Source: Clostridium sp. 26_22
Lineage (GTDB): Bacteria > Bacillota > Clostridia > TANB77 > CAG-508
Length of the DNA stretch: 64,000 nt
Assembly (NCBI GenBank): GCA_001916005.1
Contig: MNRP01000055.1
Coordinates: 82,765 to 146,764 of the forward strand
Direction: 5' to 3'
Part shown: positions 18,025-26,677 of the stretch, one piece after another
How the letters are laid out: every line of letters starts with the position of its first letter
Position numbering within the stretch: the stretch's first letter is position 1
Notes under the pieces: generated by a model
Database searches by the model: none
What the model was told of the DNA's origin: nothing
The model's input: only the letters and a program-made list of their open reading frames with translations
Made by a program: the position numbers and the translations under genes

Positions 18025-18735
18025 ATGGAAGAAAATGAAATTGATTTAAAAGAAATCCTATTAGACTTTTGGAACAAAAAACTACAAATAATATTAATAA
18101 TATCAATATCTATATTAATAGGAATAATGTACACAATAGCATTTGTAAAACCAGTTTATACATCATCAACAACACTATTACTAGCAACATCAGGAAGTAC
18201 ATCAAACCAAGCAAATACAATAACAACAACAGACTTAACATTAAACTCAAAATTAGTATCAACATATAGTGCATTAGCACAAAGTAAAAGTGTTTTAAGC
18301 AAAGTTATTTCAAATTTAGGAATAAAAATGAGTGAGGATGAACTGAAAAATAATGTATCAGTAACTCAAAAAACAAATACAGAAATAATAGTATTATCAG
18401 TAACAAATTCAGATCCAACACTTGCTGCAAAATTAACAAATGAAACAGCAAAAGTATTTATGGAAAAAGTCACAGAAATATATAAAATAAATAACGTACA
18501 AGTTGTAGACCAAGCAGAAGTAAGCACTACACCATCAAATGTTAATCATACAAAAGATGTAATAATGTTTGCAGCAATTGGAATTGTTGTTTCAATTATA
18601 TATGTAATAGGAGCAAATATGCTAGATACAACAGTAAAAACAGCAGAAGATGTAGAAAAACAATTCAAAGTTCCAGTTCTTGCATCAATACCAATGTATA
18701 ACTTCAATATGGAAAAAGGAGGTAAGAAAAGATAA
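18025..18735 (+). CDS. cpsC: CpsC/Wzz-type chain-length regulator and kinase modulator
   Basis: The 236-residue protein has two transmembrane segments (about 27-46 and 178-198) enclosing an extracytoplasmic domain, which is the Wzz/YwqC layout. KPVYTSSTTLLL after the first helix and the Pro-containing TTPSNVNHTKD before the second are typical. In Gram-positive bacteria such proteins activate the separate CpsD tyrosine kinase through their cytoplasmic C-terminus. The stop codon overlaps the start of the kinase gene (TAATG), so they are translationally coupled. It probably controls chain length of the polymer made by the upstream locus. Confidence 0.92.
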   Translation: MEENEIDLKEILLDFWNKKLQIILIISISILIGIMYTIAFVKPVYTSSTTLLLATSGSTSNQANTITTTDLTLNSKLVSTYSALAQSKSVLSKVISNLGIKMSEDELKNNVSVTQKTNTEIIVLSVTNSDPTLAAKLTNETAKVFMEKVTEIYKINNVQVVDQAEVSTTPSNVNHTKDVIMFAAIGIVVSIIYVIGANMLDTTVKTAEDVEKQFKVPVLASIPMYNFNMEKGGKKR

Positions 18736-19673
18736 TGAAAACAAGAAAAGAATTAATAGCACAAAGAGATCCGAAATCTCCAATATCAGAAGTATTTAGA
18801 ACACTAAGAACAAATATACAATTTATGGATACAAGCAAGAAAATGAAAACATTATTATTAACATCAACTTTTCCAGGAGAAGGAAAAAGTTGGGTATCTT
18901 CAAATTTAGCAGTTACATTTGCACAAGCAGGAAAAAAGGTTATATTAATAGATGCTGACATGAGAAAAGGTAGACAATATACAATATTTGGAGTATCACC
19001 ACGTCCAGGACTTTCAAACTATTTATCAGAAATAGATATAGAAAGACCAGAAGAAACAGATATTTCTATGTATTTACAAAAAACTGAAGTAGAAAATTTA
19101 TTGTTAATGCCAGCAGGAAATGTACCACCAAATCCATCAGAATTATTAGTTTCACCACAAATGACAAAATTATTAGAAGATTTAAAACAAGTGTGTGACT
19201 TAATAGTAATAGATGGTACACCATGTGAATTAGTTACAGATTCTGTTATCTTATCAAGAGTAGCAGATGCAACAGTAATTGTAACAGCACATAAAGAAAC
19301 TAAAAAAGACAATTTAGAAAGAGTAATAAAAAATATACAAAACGTAGGTGGAAAATTAGTGGGAGTTGTTATAAATAAAATGCCTGTTTCTGCTAAAAAG
19401 TATAATGAAAAATATTATTATCATAGTACATCTACACACAACACTAATAATTTTAACACAAAAAATATTGCTAATGAATTAAAAAAGGAAACACAAAATA
19501 TTACAAAAATAAATAATCAAAAATCAAAAATAGACATAGAAAAAGAAAGTGATTTGGGAAGACCACTTATATTCAATAATGAAGATAGAAAATCAACACT
19601 AGATAAAACAAATGATATATTAAATCAAATTAATTCATATTTAGATAAGGAAAAAGATGATTTAAACAAATAG
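18735..19673 (+). CDS. cpsD: CpsD/YwqD-type bacterial tyrosine kinase
   Basis: A 312-residue BY-kinase. Walker A is STFPGEGKS (44-52), Walker A' VILIDADMR with D73 and D75, Walker B LIVID (156-160). The tyrosine cluster expected for autophosphorylation appears at Y223 and Y227-229, followed by an 80-residue polar tail rich in Asn, Lys and Thr that is longer than in many CpsD proteins. The N-terminal SPISEVFRTLRTNIQF is the usual oligomerisation segment. It phosphorylates itself and polysaccharide enzymes when activated by CpsC; the phosphatase gene follows directly. Confidence 0.93.
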   Translation: MKTRKELIAQRDPKSPISEVFRTLRTNIQFMDTSKKMKTLLLTSTFPGEGKSWVSSNLAVTFAQAGKKVILIDADMRKGRQYTIFGVSPRPGLSNYLSEIDIERPEETDISMYLQKTEVENLLLMPAGNVPPNPSELLVSPQMTKLLEDLKQVCDLIVIDGTPCELVTDSVILSRVADATVIVTAHKETKKDNLERVIKNIQNVGGKLVGVVINKMPVSAKKYNEKYYYHSTSTHNTNNFNTKNIANELKKETQNITKINNQKSKIDIEKESDLGRPLIFNNEDRKSTLDKTNDILNQINSYLDKEKDDLNK

Positions 19674-19691
19674 AAAAAGAGGAGAACAACA

Positions 19692-20474
19692 ATGATAGAC
19701 TTTCATACACACATACTTCCAAACATAGATGATGGTTCAAGAAGTATAGATGAAACATTTAATTTGATAAAAGAAGCAAAAGAATCAGGATTTGAAGGAA
19801 TAGTTTTAACTTCACATTATATAGAAAAATATTATGAAACAAACGTACCAGAAAGAGATGTTTGGGTAAATGCAATAAGCGAAAATCTAAGAAACAAAGG
19901 AATGGACATAGATGTATATTTAGGAAATGAAATATATATGTCAGAAAATATAATGCAATTATTAATAGATGGAAAAGCATCAACTATAAATAATAGTTCT
20001 TATGTTTTATTTGAAATGCCATTAAATGTAGAACCAATGAACTTATATGATGTAATATATTCTTTACAAGAGCATAAATTAATACCAATACTTGCACATC
20101 CAGAGAGATACACATTTGTTCAAAAAGAACCAGAACTTATAACAGATTTAATTGAAAAAGGTGTATTAATGCAAGCAAATTATGCAAGTATATTAGGCTA
20201 TTATGGAGAAAAAGCACAATATATTGTAAGAAAATTCTTTGAGCATAATATGATTCATTTCCTAGGAAGTGATGTTCATAGACAAAATACAATTTATAAA
20301 ATGATTCCACAAGCAATGGAAAAAATAGAAGAGATTGTAGGAGCAAATAAATTAGAAGAATTAACAACAATTAATCCTAAATTAGCAGTAAATAATAAAA
20401 GAATAGAAATAGAAGAACCAGAAGAGCTTACTCTAACATGGAAAGAAAAATTAATGATGTTCATAAAGAGATAG
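19692..20474 (+). CDS. cpsB: CpsB/YwqE-type tyrosine-protein phosphatase (PHP domain)
   Basis: The 260-residue protein is a metal-dependent PHP-fold phosphatase. It starts with the metal-binding DFHTHILPNIDDGS (3-16) and shows LTSHY, GNEIY, LAHPERY and FLGSDVHR, each carrying metal-ligand His, Asp or Glu residues in the expected order. It dephosphorylates the CpsD tyrosine cluster and so resets the phosphorylation cycle that governs polysaccharide export. The gene order modulator, kinase, phosphatase is that of Gram-positive capsule regulators. GAGGAG precedes the ATG. Confidence 0.93.
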   Translation: MIDFHTHILPNIDDGSRSIDETFNLIKEAKESGFEGIVLTSHYIEKYYETNVPERDVWVNAISENLRNKGMDIDVYLGNEIYMSENIMQLLIDGKASTINNSSYVLFEMPLNVEPMNLYDVIYSLQEHKLIPILAHPERYTFVQKEPELITDLIEKGVLMQANYASILGYYGEKAQYIVRKFFEHNMIHFLGSDVHRQNTIYKMIPQAMEKIEEIVGANKLEELTTINPKLAVNNKRIEIEEPEELTLTWKEKLMMFIKR

Positions 20475-20489
20475 GAAGGAAGTTTTAGT

Positions 20490-21854
20490 ATGAGAAAATA
20501 TTTTGGAACAGACGGTATAAGAAGAATAGCGAACACAGAACTTACACCAGAATTAGTATATAAAGTAGCAAAAGCAGGAGCATATGTTTTATCTAAACAT
20601 ACGGATCATACACCAACAATTTTAATAGGAAGAGATACAAGAATATCAGGAACATTAATTGAAAGTGCAATGGTTGCAGGATTTTTAAGTTATGGAGCAA
20701 ATGTTAAATTATTAGGAGTTATACCAACTCCAGCAGTTGCATACTTAACAAGAAAATTAAATGCTGATGCAAGTGTTGTTATTTCAGCATCACACAATAC
20801 ATATGAATTTAATGGAATAAAATATTTTAGTAATAAAGGAATGAAAATTCCAGATAGCCTAGAAGAAGAAATAGAAGAAGTAATGGATTCAGGAAAAATA
20901 AATGAATTAACAGCAATAAGTAGTAAAATTGGTGTATCTGAATACAGAATGGATTTATTAGATGAATATGTATATTTCTTTAGAAAAAACTTTGATGACA
21001 ATATAGAAAAAATAAATAGAGATGATTTTGTGGTTGGAATAGACACAGCAAATGGAGCTACATCAGTAGTTGCAGAAAAAGTATTTAAAGCATTAGGAAT
21101 TAAATACAAAATTATAAATAATCATCCAGATGGAATAAATATAAACCATGATTGTGGTTCAACACATTTAGATGGATTAAAAAAATATGTTGTAGAAAAT
21201 AAACTAAGCTTAGGTGTTGCATATGATGGAGATGGAGATAGATGTTTAGCTGTAGATGAAAATGGGAACGAAATTGATGGAGATAAAATAATGGCTATCA
21301 TTTCAAATTATCTAAGAAACAAAGGCAAACTAGCAAAAGACACATTAGTTGCAACAGTTATGAGTAACTTAGGACTACACAAATATGCTAGAGACAACGG
21401 CTTAGAACTTGCACAAACACAAGTTGGAGACAGATATGTTCTAGAAGAAATGTTAAAAGAAGGATACAACCTAGGTGGAGAACAATCAGGTCATGTTATA
21501 TTACTAGACTACAACCCAACAGGAGATGGAATATTAACATCATTAATGTTAATCCAAGCAATATTAGAAGCAAACAAAACAGCATCACAAATGGCTGAAA
21601 TTATCAAATTATATCCTCAAGTATTAGTAAATGCAAAAGTAAATGCAGATAAAAAGTACGATTACAACAAAGATACAGAAATACAAGAAGCTATTGAAAA
21701 ACTAGAAAAAGAATTTGCCGGAAATGGTAGAGTTCTAATCAGACCTTCTGGAACAGAACCTTTAGTAAGGGTTATGATAGAAGGAGAAGACCAAGAATAT
21801 ATTACTAAAAAGGCAAAAGAGATAGCAGATTTAATTGAGAAAAAATTGAAATAA
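20490..21854 (+). CDS. glmM: phosphoglucosamine mutase
   Basis: A 454-residue alpha-D-phosphohexomutase of standard GlmM length. RKYFGTDGIRRIAN (2-15) at the N-terminus, the phosphoserine loop SASHNTYEFNGIKY (about 98-111), the metal loop YDGDGDR, GEQSGH and the phosphate-binding RPSGTEPLVRVM are all present. It converts glucosamine-6-phosphate to glucosamine-1-phosphate for UDP-GlcNAc synthesis, which feeds peptidoglycan and amino-sugar polymers. GGAAGG precedes the ATG. It follows cpsB by 15 bp and may be in the same transcript. Confidence 0.97.
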   Translation: MRKYFGTDGIRRIANTELTPELVYKVAKAGAYVLSKHTDHTPTILIGRDTRISGTLIESAMVAGFLSYGANVKLLGVIPTPAVAYLTRKLNADASVVISASHNTYEFNGIKYFSNKGMKIPDSLEEEIEEVMDSGKINELTAISSKIGVSEYRMDLLDEYVYFFRKNFDDNIEKINRDDFVVGIDTANGATSVVAEKVFKALGIKYKIINNHPDGININHDCGSTHLDGLKKYVVENKLSLGVAYDGDGDRCLAVDENGNEIDGDKIMAIISNYLRNKGKLAKDTLVATVMSNLGLHKYARDNGLELAQTQVGDRYVLEEMLKEGYNLGGEQSGHVILLDYNPTGDGILTSLMLIQAILEANKTASQMAEIIKLYPQVLVNAKVNADKKYDYNKDTEIQEAIEKLEKEFAGNGRVLIRPSGTEPLVRVMIEGEDQEYITKKAKEIADLIEKKLK

Positions 21855-21868
21855 AATTAAAAAAACTA

Positions 21869-21897
21869 TTGAAAATGTCATATAAATTGTGTATAAT
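21869..21897 (+). promoter_or_regulatory. sigma-A type promoter upstream of the tandem pseudoknot RNA
   Basis: TTGAAA (21869-21874) and TATAAT (21892-21897) with exact 17-bp spacing start 15 bp after the glmM stop. Predicted transcription begins near 21904, right at the 5' hairpin of the candidate RNA. No coding sequence follows on this strand for more than 1.5 kb. Confidence 0.7.
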
Positions 21898-21938
21898 GAA
21901 TATAATAATAGCAGATATTTAATATCTGCTATAGTTAA

Positions 21939-22035
21939 AAATGTGAGTCGCAACCCTATTTGCGTCAAATAAATGGATAGGTGAAAAAATGTGAACCGCA
22001 ACCCTGCTTGCGAGATATAAATGTGCAGGTGAAAA
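21939..22035 (+). repeat. two tandem ~50-bp units able to form H-type pseudoknots
   Basis: Both units share ATGTGA, CGCAACCCT, TTGCG, ATAAATG and AGGTGAAAA in the same order and spacing. They differ mainly in the loop and its 3' pairing partner, where the changes are complementary. No open reading frame covers them. Confidence 0.75.
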
Positions 22036-22061
22036 AAAGATTAAAAAATTAAAAAAATCTA

Positions 22062-22090
22062 TTGACAAATTTAAATCAATAGTATATCAT
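22062..22090 (+). promoter_or_regulatory. sigma-A type promoter with consensus -35 box
   Basis: TTGACA (22062-22067), a 17-bp spacer and TATCAT (22085-22090). It would give only a ~60-nt transcript ending at the terminator at 22128-22158. No ORF of useful length is in that transcript. Confidence 0.5.
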
Positions 22091-22127
22091 AAAAATACAT
22101 TAAGGTATATTTATTTAAAAACAGAGG

Positions 22128-22158
22128 AGTTCCCAAAATATTTGGGAACTTTATTTTT
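22128..22158 (+). terminator. intrinsic terminator of the candidate RNA region
   Basis: A perfect 10-bp stem (AGTTCCCAAA with TTTGGGAACT, loop ATA) is followed by TTATTTTTG. The T tract is on the plus strand, so it serves the non-coding region rather than the convergent sortase gene. Confidence 0.8.
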
Positions 22159-22171
22159 GTATAAACCACCA

Positions 22172-22831
22172 CTATTTAACACAAGCCCTAACAATAATTC
22201 TATTATTATTAACATTATTACAAGTTATAAGAGTAAGAAACATCCCATTTTTATCATAATCATAAATAGGAGAAAAATCACTATTATTTACTTCATAAAC
22301 ATTCTCAACAAAATAATAAAAAGAATTCTGCAAATTATCGTATAAAACGATTTCATCATTAGGCTTTAACAAACTAACATTACTAAAAAATTTATCATTA
22401 TTATAATTATGCCCCAAAATGCAGATATTACCAACCTTACCAGGCTCTGGACCAAAAAATCTGCAAGGAGAAAGTTTTAAATTTTCATCACTATAATAAG
22501 CAAAAAAAGGGTAATACACATTTATAGCTTTAATTTCGATAATTCCCAAAATAGGATTATCATTACTATTGGCGTTAAGAATACTAAAAAAATCACTAGA
22601 ATATAAACTATTAGAACTTTCAGAATTAGCATATAATCTAGTTAAATTATAATTAGACAAAAGGCTATCAGAATAAAGTTCACTTTTTTGCAAATTTTGC
22701 CAATAAAAAAACAAATAAACCATTAGTGACAAAAAAACAAAAATAGAAATATAAAATTGAACTTTTAAAAAAGATTTTTTCTTTCCATTATTATTAGAAT
22801 TTTTAATCTTTGTTTGCAATATCTGATTCAT
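22172..22831 (-). CDS. sortase family transpeptidase
   Basis: A membrane-anchored sortase of about 219 residues. A basic N-terminus and one hydrophobic segment (about 25-45) precede an extracellular catalytic domain. The catalytic triad is visible: His in ICILGHNYN, Cys in LTLITCNN and Arg in NNRIIVRACVK. The start at 22831 has an AGAGGA site just upstream; the longer frame to 22894 runs into a large inverted repeat and is unlikely. Sortases cleave LPXTG-like signals to anchor proteins to the wall or to build pili. No substrate with such a signal was seen in this window, so its class and partner stay open. Confidence 0.85.
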   Translation of the reverse strand: MNQILQTKIKNSNNNGKKKSFLKVQFYISIFVFLSLMVYLFFYWQNLQKSELYSDSLLSNYNLTRLYANSESSNSLYSSDFFSILNANSNDNPILGIIEIKAINVYYPFFAYYSDENLKLSPCRFFGPEPGKVGNICILGHNYNNDKFFSNVSLLKPNDEIVLYDNLQNSFYYFVENVYEVNNSDFSPIYDYDKNGMFLTLITCNNVNNNRIIVRACVK

Positions 22832-22887
22832 ACAAAATCCTCTTTCTACTATTTTATTTAGTATATGCAAAATACTAGAAATAAAAC

Positions 22888-23143
22888 GTTCCAAAGTAAT
22901 TAATTTTTCTGATTGGGGCTTTGGAGTATTATTAGAATTATTGTTTTTGAATGCGATTGGAATGATTTTAGAAATTCTTAATTAATTTTTTGGGGAATGT
23001 TCACGTCGAGCGACTAGCGAGGACTAAGTGAAAGGGTCCCAAAAAATCAATTTAGAATTTCTTAAATCATGTATTGAGCCGAAAAAACAATAATTCTAAT
23101 AATACTCCAAAGCCCCAATCAGAAAAATTAATTATTTTGGAAC
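22888..23143. repeat. 256-bp imperfect inverted repeat, MITE-like
   Basis: The left arm (about 22888-22994) and right arm (about 23038-23143) are imperfect reverse complements over roughly 105 bp, starting GTTCCAAA and ending TTTGGAAC. The best-conserved part is around ATTTTTCTGATTGGGGCTTT and its complement. The 43-bp centre (22995-23037) has an unusually GC-rich core and can pair further (TTCAC with GTGAA). No transposase or clear target-site duplication is present. As RNA it would form a very long hairpin on either strand. It lies between the sortase gene and the ileS leader. Confidence 0.8.
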
Positions 23144-23173
23144 AGCAAAAATGAAAAAATTTCCTCAAACCAC

Positions 23174-23201
23174 TTGAAATCACAAAAAAATGTGATATAA
23201 T
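23174..23201 (+). promoter_or_regulatory. promoter of the ileS T-box transcript
   Basis: TTGAAA (23174-23179), 16-bp spacer, TATAAT (23196-23201). Transcription would begin near 23208, leaving a leader of about 300 nt before ileS. Confidence 0.65.
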
Positions 23202-23207
23202 AATAAA

Positions 23208-23482
23208 CATAAAAAATAAAAAAAGACAAAAGTAAGGACAACAAAAATTATAAAATATCTTAAAGAGAGCCAAAGAAAGCTGAGAATTTGGTAAGTAAAA
23301 ATAATTTTTTATCACCTTAACTGTTTTTAGACTGAAAGCTCAAAAGCAAATAAGTCTAAACGTAAATCTGCGTTAAAGAAAAATGAGAAGTTATCTAAAA
23401 ATAAAAGATAAATAATTAAGGTGGTACCGTGAGATATATAGCCTCGCCCTTATGCTGAAAAAAGCATGATGGCGAGGTTTTT
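23208..23482 (+). promoter_or_regulatory. T-box leader controlling ileS
   Basis: The leader has the T-box antiterminator sequence AAGGTGGTACCGTG (23418-23431), whose TGGT pairs with the uncharged tRNA acceptor end. The stem I part shows the conserved AGAGAGCC and GCTGAGAA segments, and an ATC triplet at 23311-23313 is the likely isoleucine specifier. A GC-rich terminator (CCTCGCC at 23442-23448 with GGCGAGG at 23471-23477, then T5) ends it. Uncharged tRNA-Ile should stabilise the antiterminator and switch on ileS. Confidence 0.93.
23442..23482 (+). terminator. T-box regulated terminator
   Basis: A 7-bp GC-rich outer stem encloses a second hairpin (ATGCT with AGCAT) and is followed by TTTTTG. 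It overlaps the 3' side of the antiterminator, as expected for a T-box switch. Confidence 0.85.
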
Positions 23483-23515
23483 GATTTTTCTACCATCGAA
23501 GGAGGAGGAAATTTT

Positions 23516-26500
23516 ATGTACAAAAAAGTTGAATTAAAAAATGGCTTTGTTGGAATGGAAAACGAAGTTGCAGATTACTGGAAGAAAAACGACATAATCA
23601 AGAAAAATTTTGATATGAATAAAGGTCAAAGATATTTTACATTTTATGATGGACCTCCAACAGCAAATGGAAAACCACACGTTGGACATATCGAAACAAG
23701 AGTTATGAAAGACATAATTCCTAGATATAAAGTAATGAAAGGATACCATGTTGATAGAAAAGCTGGTTGGGACACACAAGGATTACCTGTTGAATTAGAA
23801 ATAGAAAAAAAGTTAGGAATATCCGGAAAACAACAAATTGAAGAATATGGAGTAGAAAAGTTTATAAAACAGTGTAGAGATAGTGTTTTTGTATATGTAG
23901 ATATGTGGAAAGAGATGACAAATAAAGTAGGTTATTGGGTAGATATGGAACATCCATATGTAACATATCATAATGATTATATTGAATCAGTATGGTGGGG
24001 AATTTCACAAATGTGGAAAAAAGGATTACTATATGAAGGGTATAAAGTAATGCCATATTGCCCAAGATGCGGAACAGCTTTATCTTCACACGAAGTTGCA
24101 CAAGGTTATAAAGATGTTAAAGACTTAACTTGTATTGCAAAATTCAAAGTTGTAGGAAAAGATAACACATATATTTTAGCATGGACAACAACTCCATGGA
24201 CATTACCTTCAAACTTAGCATTATGTGTAAACAAATCATATACTTATGCAGAAGTTAAAGCAAATATTGGAACAGATGATGAACCAGTATACGAAAACTA
24301 CATTTTAGCAAAAGATTTAATAGAATCAGTATTAAAAGAAACACCATATGAAATTGTAAAAGAATTCAAAGGTGAAGAATTATTAGGAACAAAATATGAA
24401 CAATTAATGCCATTCGCAAAAGTTGATGGAAAAGCTTTTGAAGTAATTCATGGAGATTACGTAACATTAACAGATGGTACAGGAATAGTTCATATTGCAC
24501 CAGCATATGGTGAAGATGATAGCTTAGTTTCTAAACAAAATGGTATAGCTTTTGTAAACTTAGTTGACAAAACAGGAAAATTCGTACCAGAAGTAGAACC
24601 ATGGGCAGGTAGATTTGTTAGAGATTGTAACGAAGATATTTGTAAATGGTTACAAGATGAAAATAAACTATTCAGTAAAGAAAAACATATACACTCATAT
24701 CCACATTGTTGGAGATGTGATACCCCACTTCTTTATTATCCAAAGGATAGTTGGTTTGTTGCAATGACAAAACTAAGAGATAATTTAGTTGCAAATAATG
24801 ATAAAATTAACTGGTATCCAGAAACAATAAAAACAGGAAGATTTGGAAAATTCTTGGAAAATGTAATAGATTGGGGAATATCAAGAGATAGGTATTGGGG
24901 AACACCTTTACCAATATGGAAATGCGAATGTGGACATCTAGAATGTATAGGAAGTATAGCTGAATTAAAAGAAAAAGCAATAGATTGCCCAGATGATATC
25001 GAATTACATAAACCATATATAGATGATGTTCATTTAAAATGTCCTCATTGTGGGGAAAAAATGACAAGATTTAAAGAAGTAATAGATGTTTGGTTTGATT
25101 CTGGTTCAATGCCATTTGCACAATTACATTATCCATTTGAGAATAAAGAAGAGTTTGAAAAACATTTTCCAGCACAATTTATTTCTGAAGCAGTTGATCA
25201 GACAAGAGGATGGTTTTATACATTGCTTGCAATATCAACATGTATATTTGATAGAACACCATTTGAAAATTGTATAGTATTAGGACACGTACTAGACTCA
25301 AAAGGACAAAAAATGTCAAAATCAAAAGGTAATGGAGTAGATCCAATGGTATTATTAAACGAAGTTGGAGCAGATGCTACAAGATGGCATTTCTATACAT
25401 GTAGTGCACCATGGTTACCAACAAGATTAGGACTAGAAAATGTACAAGAAACACAAAGAGGATTTTTAAGTACATTATGGAATGTATACTCATTCTATGT
25501 TCTATATGCAGAAATAGACCAATTCAATCCATTAGAATATAAAGATTACAAAGTAACAAACATAATGGACAAATGGATTATCTCTAAATTAAATACATTA
25601 GTAAAAGAAGTAGATGAAAAATTAGACAAATATGATATAACATCAGCAGCACTTCAAATTGAAAGCTTTACAGATGAACTTTCAAACTGGTATGTACGTA
25701 GAAACAGAGAAAGATTCTGGAGTCAAGAATTAACAGATGAAAAGATAGGAGCATATGTAACATTATACAAAGTATTAGTAACATTAAGCAAAATATCAGC
25801 ACCATTTGTACCATTCATGACAGAAGAAATCTACCAAAACTTAGTAGCTGGATTAGACAAAACAGCACCAGAAAGTATACACTTATGCTCATGGCCAGAA
25901 TATGATGCAACAGCAGTAGATACAAAACTAGAACAAGAAATGGACTTAGCATACACAATAGTAAAACTAGGAAGAAGTGCAAGAAATTCAGTAAATATCA
26001 AAAACAGACAACCATTATCAGAAATGTTAATATCTGTAGATACTTTACCAGAATATTATTCAGACATTGTAAAAGAAGAATTAAATGTTAAAAAAGTTGA
26101 ACTAGGAGCAGAAATGTCAGACTACGTAAACTTTGAAATTAAACCAAATTTACCAGTATTAGGAAAAGAATACGGAAAATTAATCCCAAGAATAAAAGAA
26201 GAAATAGCAAAGAAAAATCAAATGGACTTAGCAAACACTGTAAAGAACGGTGGAGTTGAATACATTGAAATAGACGATACACAAATTGGTTTAAATTCAG
26301 AAAACTTATTAATAACAATGAATGGAAAAGATGGATTTGCATTTGCTGGTGAAGGAGAAATAGGCGTTGTATTAGACACACATATCACACCAGAATTAAA
26401 AGAAGAAGGTTATGTAAGAGAAGTATTATCAAAAGTTCAAAACATGAGAAAAGACAAAGGTTTTGAAGTATTAGATAAAATAAATCTTTATGTATCTGGA

Positions 26501-26656
26501 AATGAAATGTTAGAAAATGTTATAAAACAAAATGCAGAGTTAATTAAACATGATACTTTAGCAGTAGAAATTGTTTATGATGCAGATAGAGCAGATTATA
26601 CAGATACAAATATCAATGGTGAAAACTTAAATATTGATGTTGAAGTTGTAAAATAA
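23516..26656 (+). CDS. ileS: isoleucyl-tRNA synthetase, type 2 (eukaryotic-like)
   Basis: The 1046-residue length and the form of the first signature (GPPTANGKPHVGH, HIGH-type motif at 55-58) mark the IleS2 branch. The KMSKS loop (GQKMSKSKGN) is at about residues 597-606. The editing domain and an extended C-terminal anticodon-binding region (DUF5915 type) are present, and CPRCG and CPHCG pairs suggest internal zinc sites. The enzyme charges tRNA-Ile and edits valine. The start has GAAGGAGGAGG just upstream. Expression is controlled by the T-box leader. Type 2 enzymes are generally less sensitive to mupirocin; that is family knowledge, not tested here. Confidence 0.97.
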   Translation: MYKKVELKNGFVGMENEVADYWKKNDIIKKNFDMNKGQRYFTFYDGPPTANGKPHVGHIETRVMKDIIPRYKVMKGYHVDRKAGWDTQGLPVELEIEKKLGISGKQQIEEYGVEKFIKQCRDSVFVYVDMWKEMTNKVGYWVDMEHPYVTYHNDYIESVWWGISQMWKKGLLYEGYKVMPYCPRCGTALSSHEVAQGYKDVKDLTCIAKFKVVGKDNTYILAWTTTPWTLPSNLALCVNKSYTYAEVKANIGTDDEPVYENYILAKDLIESVLKETPYEIVKEFKGEELLGTKYEQLMPFAKVDGKAFEVIHGDYVTLTDGTGIVHIAPAYGEDDSLVSKQNGIAFVNLVDKTGKFVPEVEPWAGRFVRDCNEDICKWLQDENKLFSKEKHIHSYPHCWRCDTPLLYYPKDSWFVAMTKLRDNLVANNDKINWYPETIKTGRFGKFLENVIDWGISRDRYWGTPLPIWKCECGHLECIGSIAELKEKAIDCPDDIELHKPYIDDVHLKCPHCGEKMTRFKEVIDVWFDSGSMPFAQLHYPFENKEEFEKHFPAQFISEAVDQTRGWFYTLLAISTCIFDRTPFENCIVLGHVLDSKGQKMSKSKGNGVDPMVLLNEVGADATRWHFYTCSAPWLPTRLGLENVQETQRGFLSTLWNVYSFYVLYAEIDQFNPLEYKDYKVTNIMDKWIISKLNTLVKEVDEKLDKYDITSAALQIESFTDELSNWYVRRNRERFWSQELTDEKIGAYVTLYKVLVTLSKISAPFVPFMTEEIYQNLVAGLDKTAPESIHLCSWPEYDATAVDTKLEQEMDLAYTIVKLGRSARNSVNIKNRQPLSEMLISVDTLPEYYSDIVKEELNVKKVELGAEMSDYVNFEIKPNLPVLGKEYGKLIPRIKEEIAKKNQMDLANTVKNGGVEYIEIDDTQIGLNSENLLITMNGKDGFAFAGEGEIGVVLDTHITPELKEEGYVREVLSKVQNMRKDKGFEVLDKINLYVSGNEMLENVIKQNAELIKHDTLAVEIVYDADRADYTDTNINGENLNIDVEVVK

Positions 26657-26677
26657 TAATTAAATAACATTCTTAAG

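Larger units (their letters stand above)
21904..22158 (+). ncRNA. candidate structured RNA: 5' hairpin plus two tandem pseudoknots
   Basis: The region begins with an 11-bp perfect hairpin (21908-21918 with 21922-21932, loop TTA). Two tandem copies of a roughly 50-nt unit follow, about 21939-21985 and 21988-22035. In each copy CGCAA pairs with TTGCG around a six-base loop, and the loop pairs again with a downstream segment: CCTAT with ATAGG in copy 1, CCTGC with GCAGG in copy 2. The two copies thus differ by two compensatory base pairs. Flanking ATGTGA and GGTGAAAA are conserved. A T-tailed terminator closes the region at 22158. I do not match it to a named RNA family. Confidence 0.55.

Noticed and set aside
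21939..22035. Tandem ~50-bp repeat as a CRISPR array
   Set aside because: Only two units, no constant repeat with unique spacers, the variable parts are structurally complementary within each unit, and no cas genes are nearby.
22142..22345. 67-codon plus-strand frame starting inside the terminator hairpin
   Set aside because: It begins within the stem of a terminator, has no ribosome-binding site and is antisense to the well-supported sortase gene.
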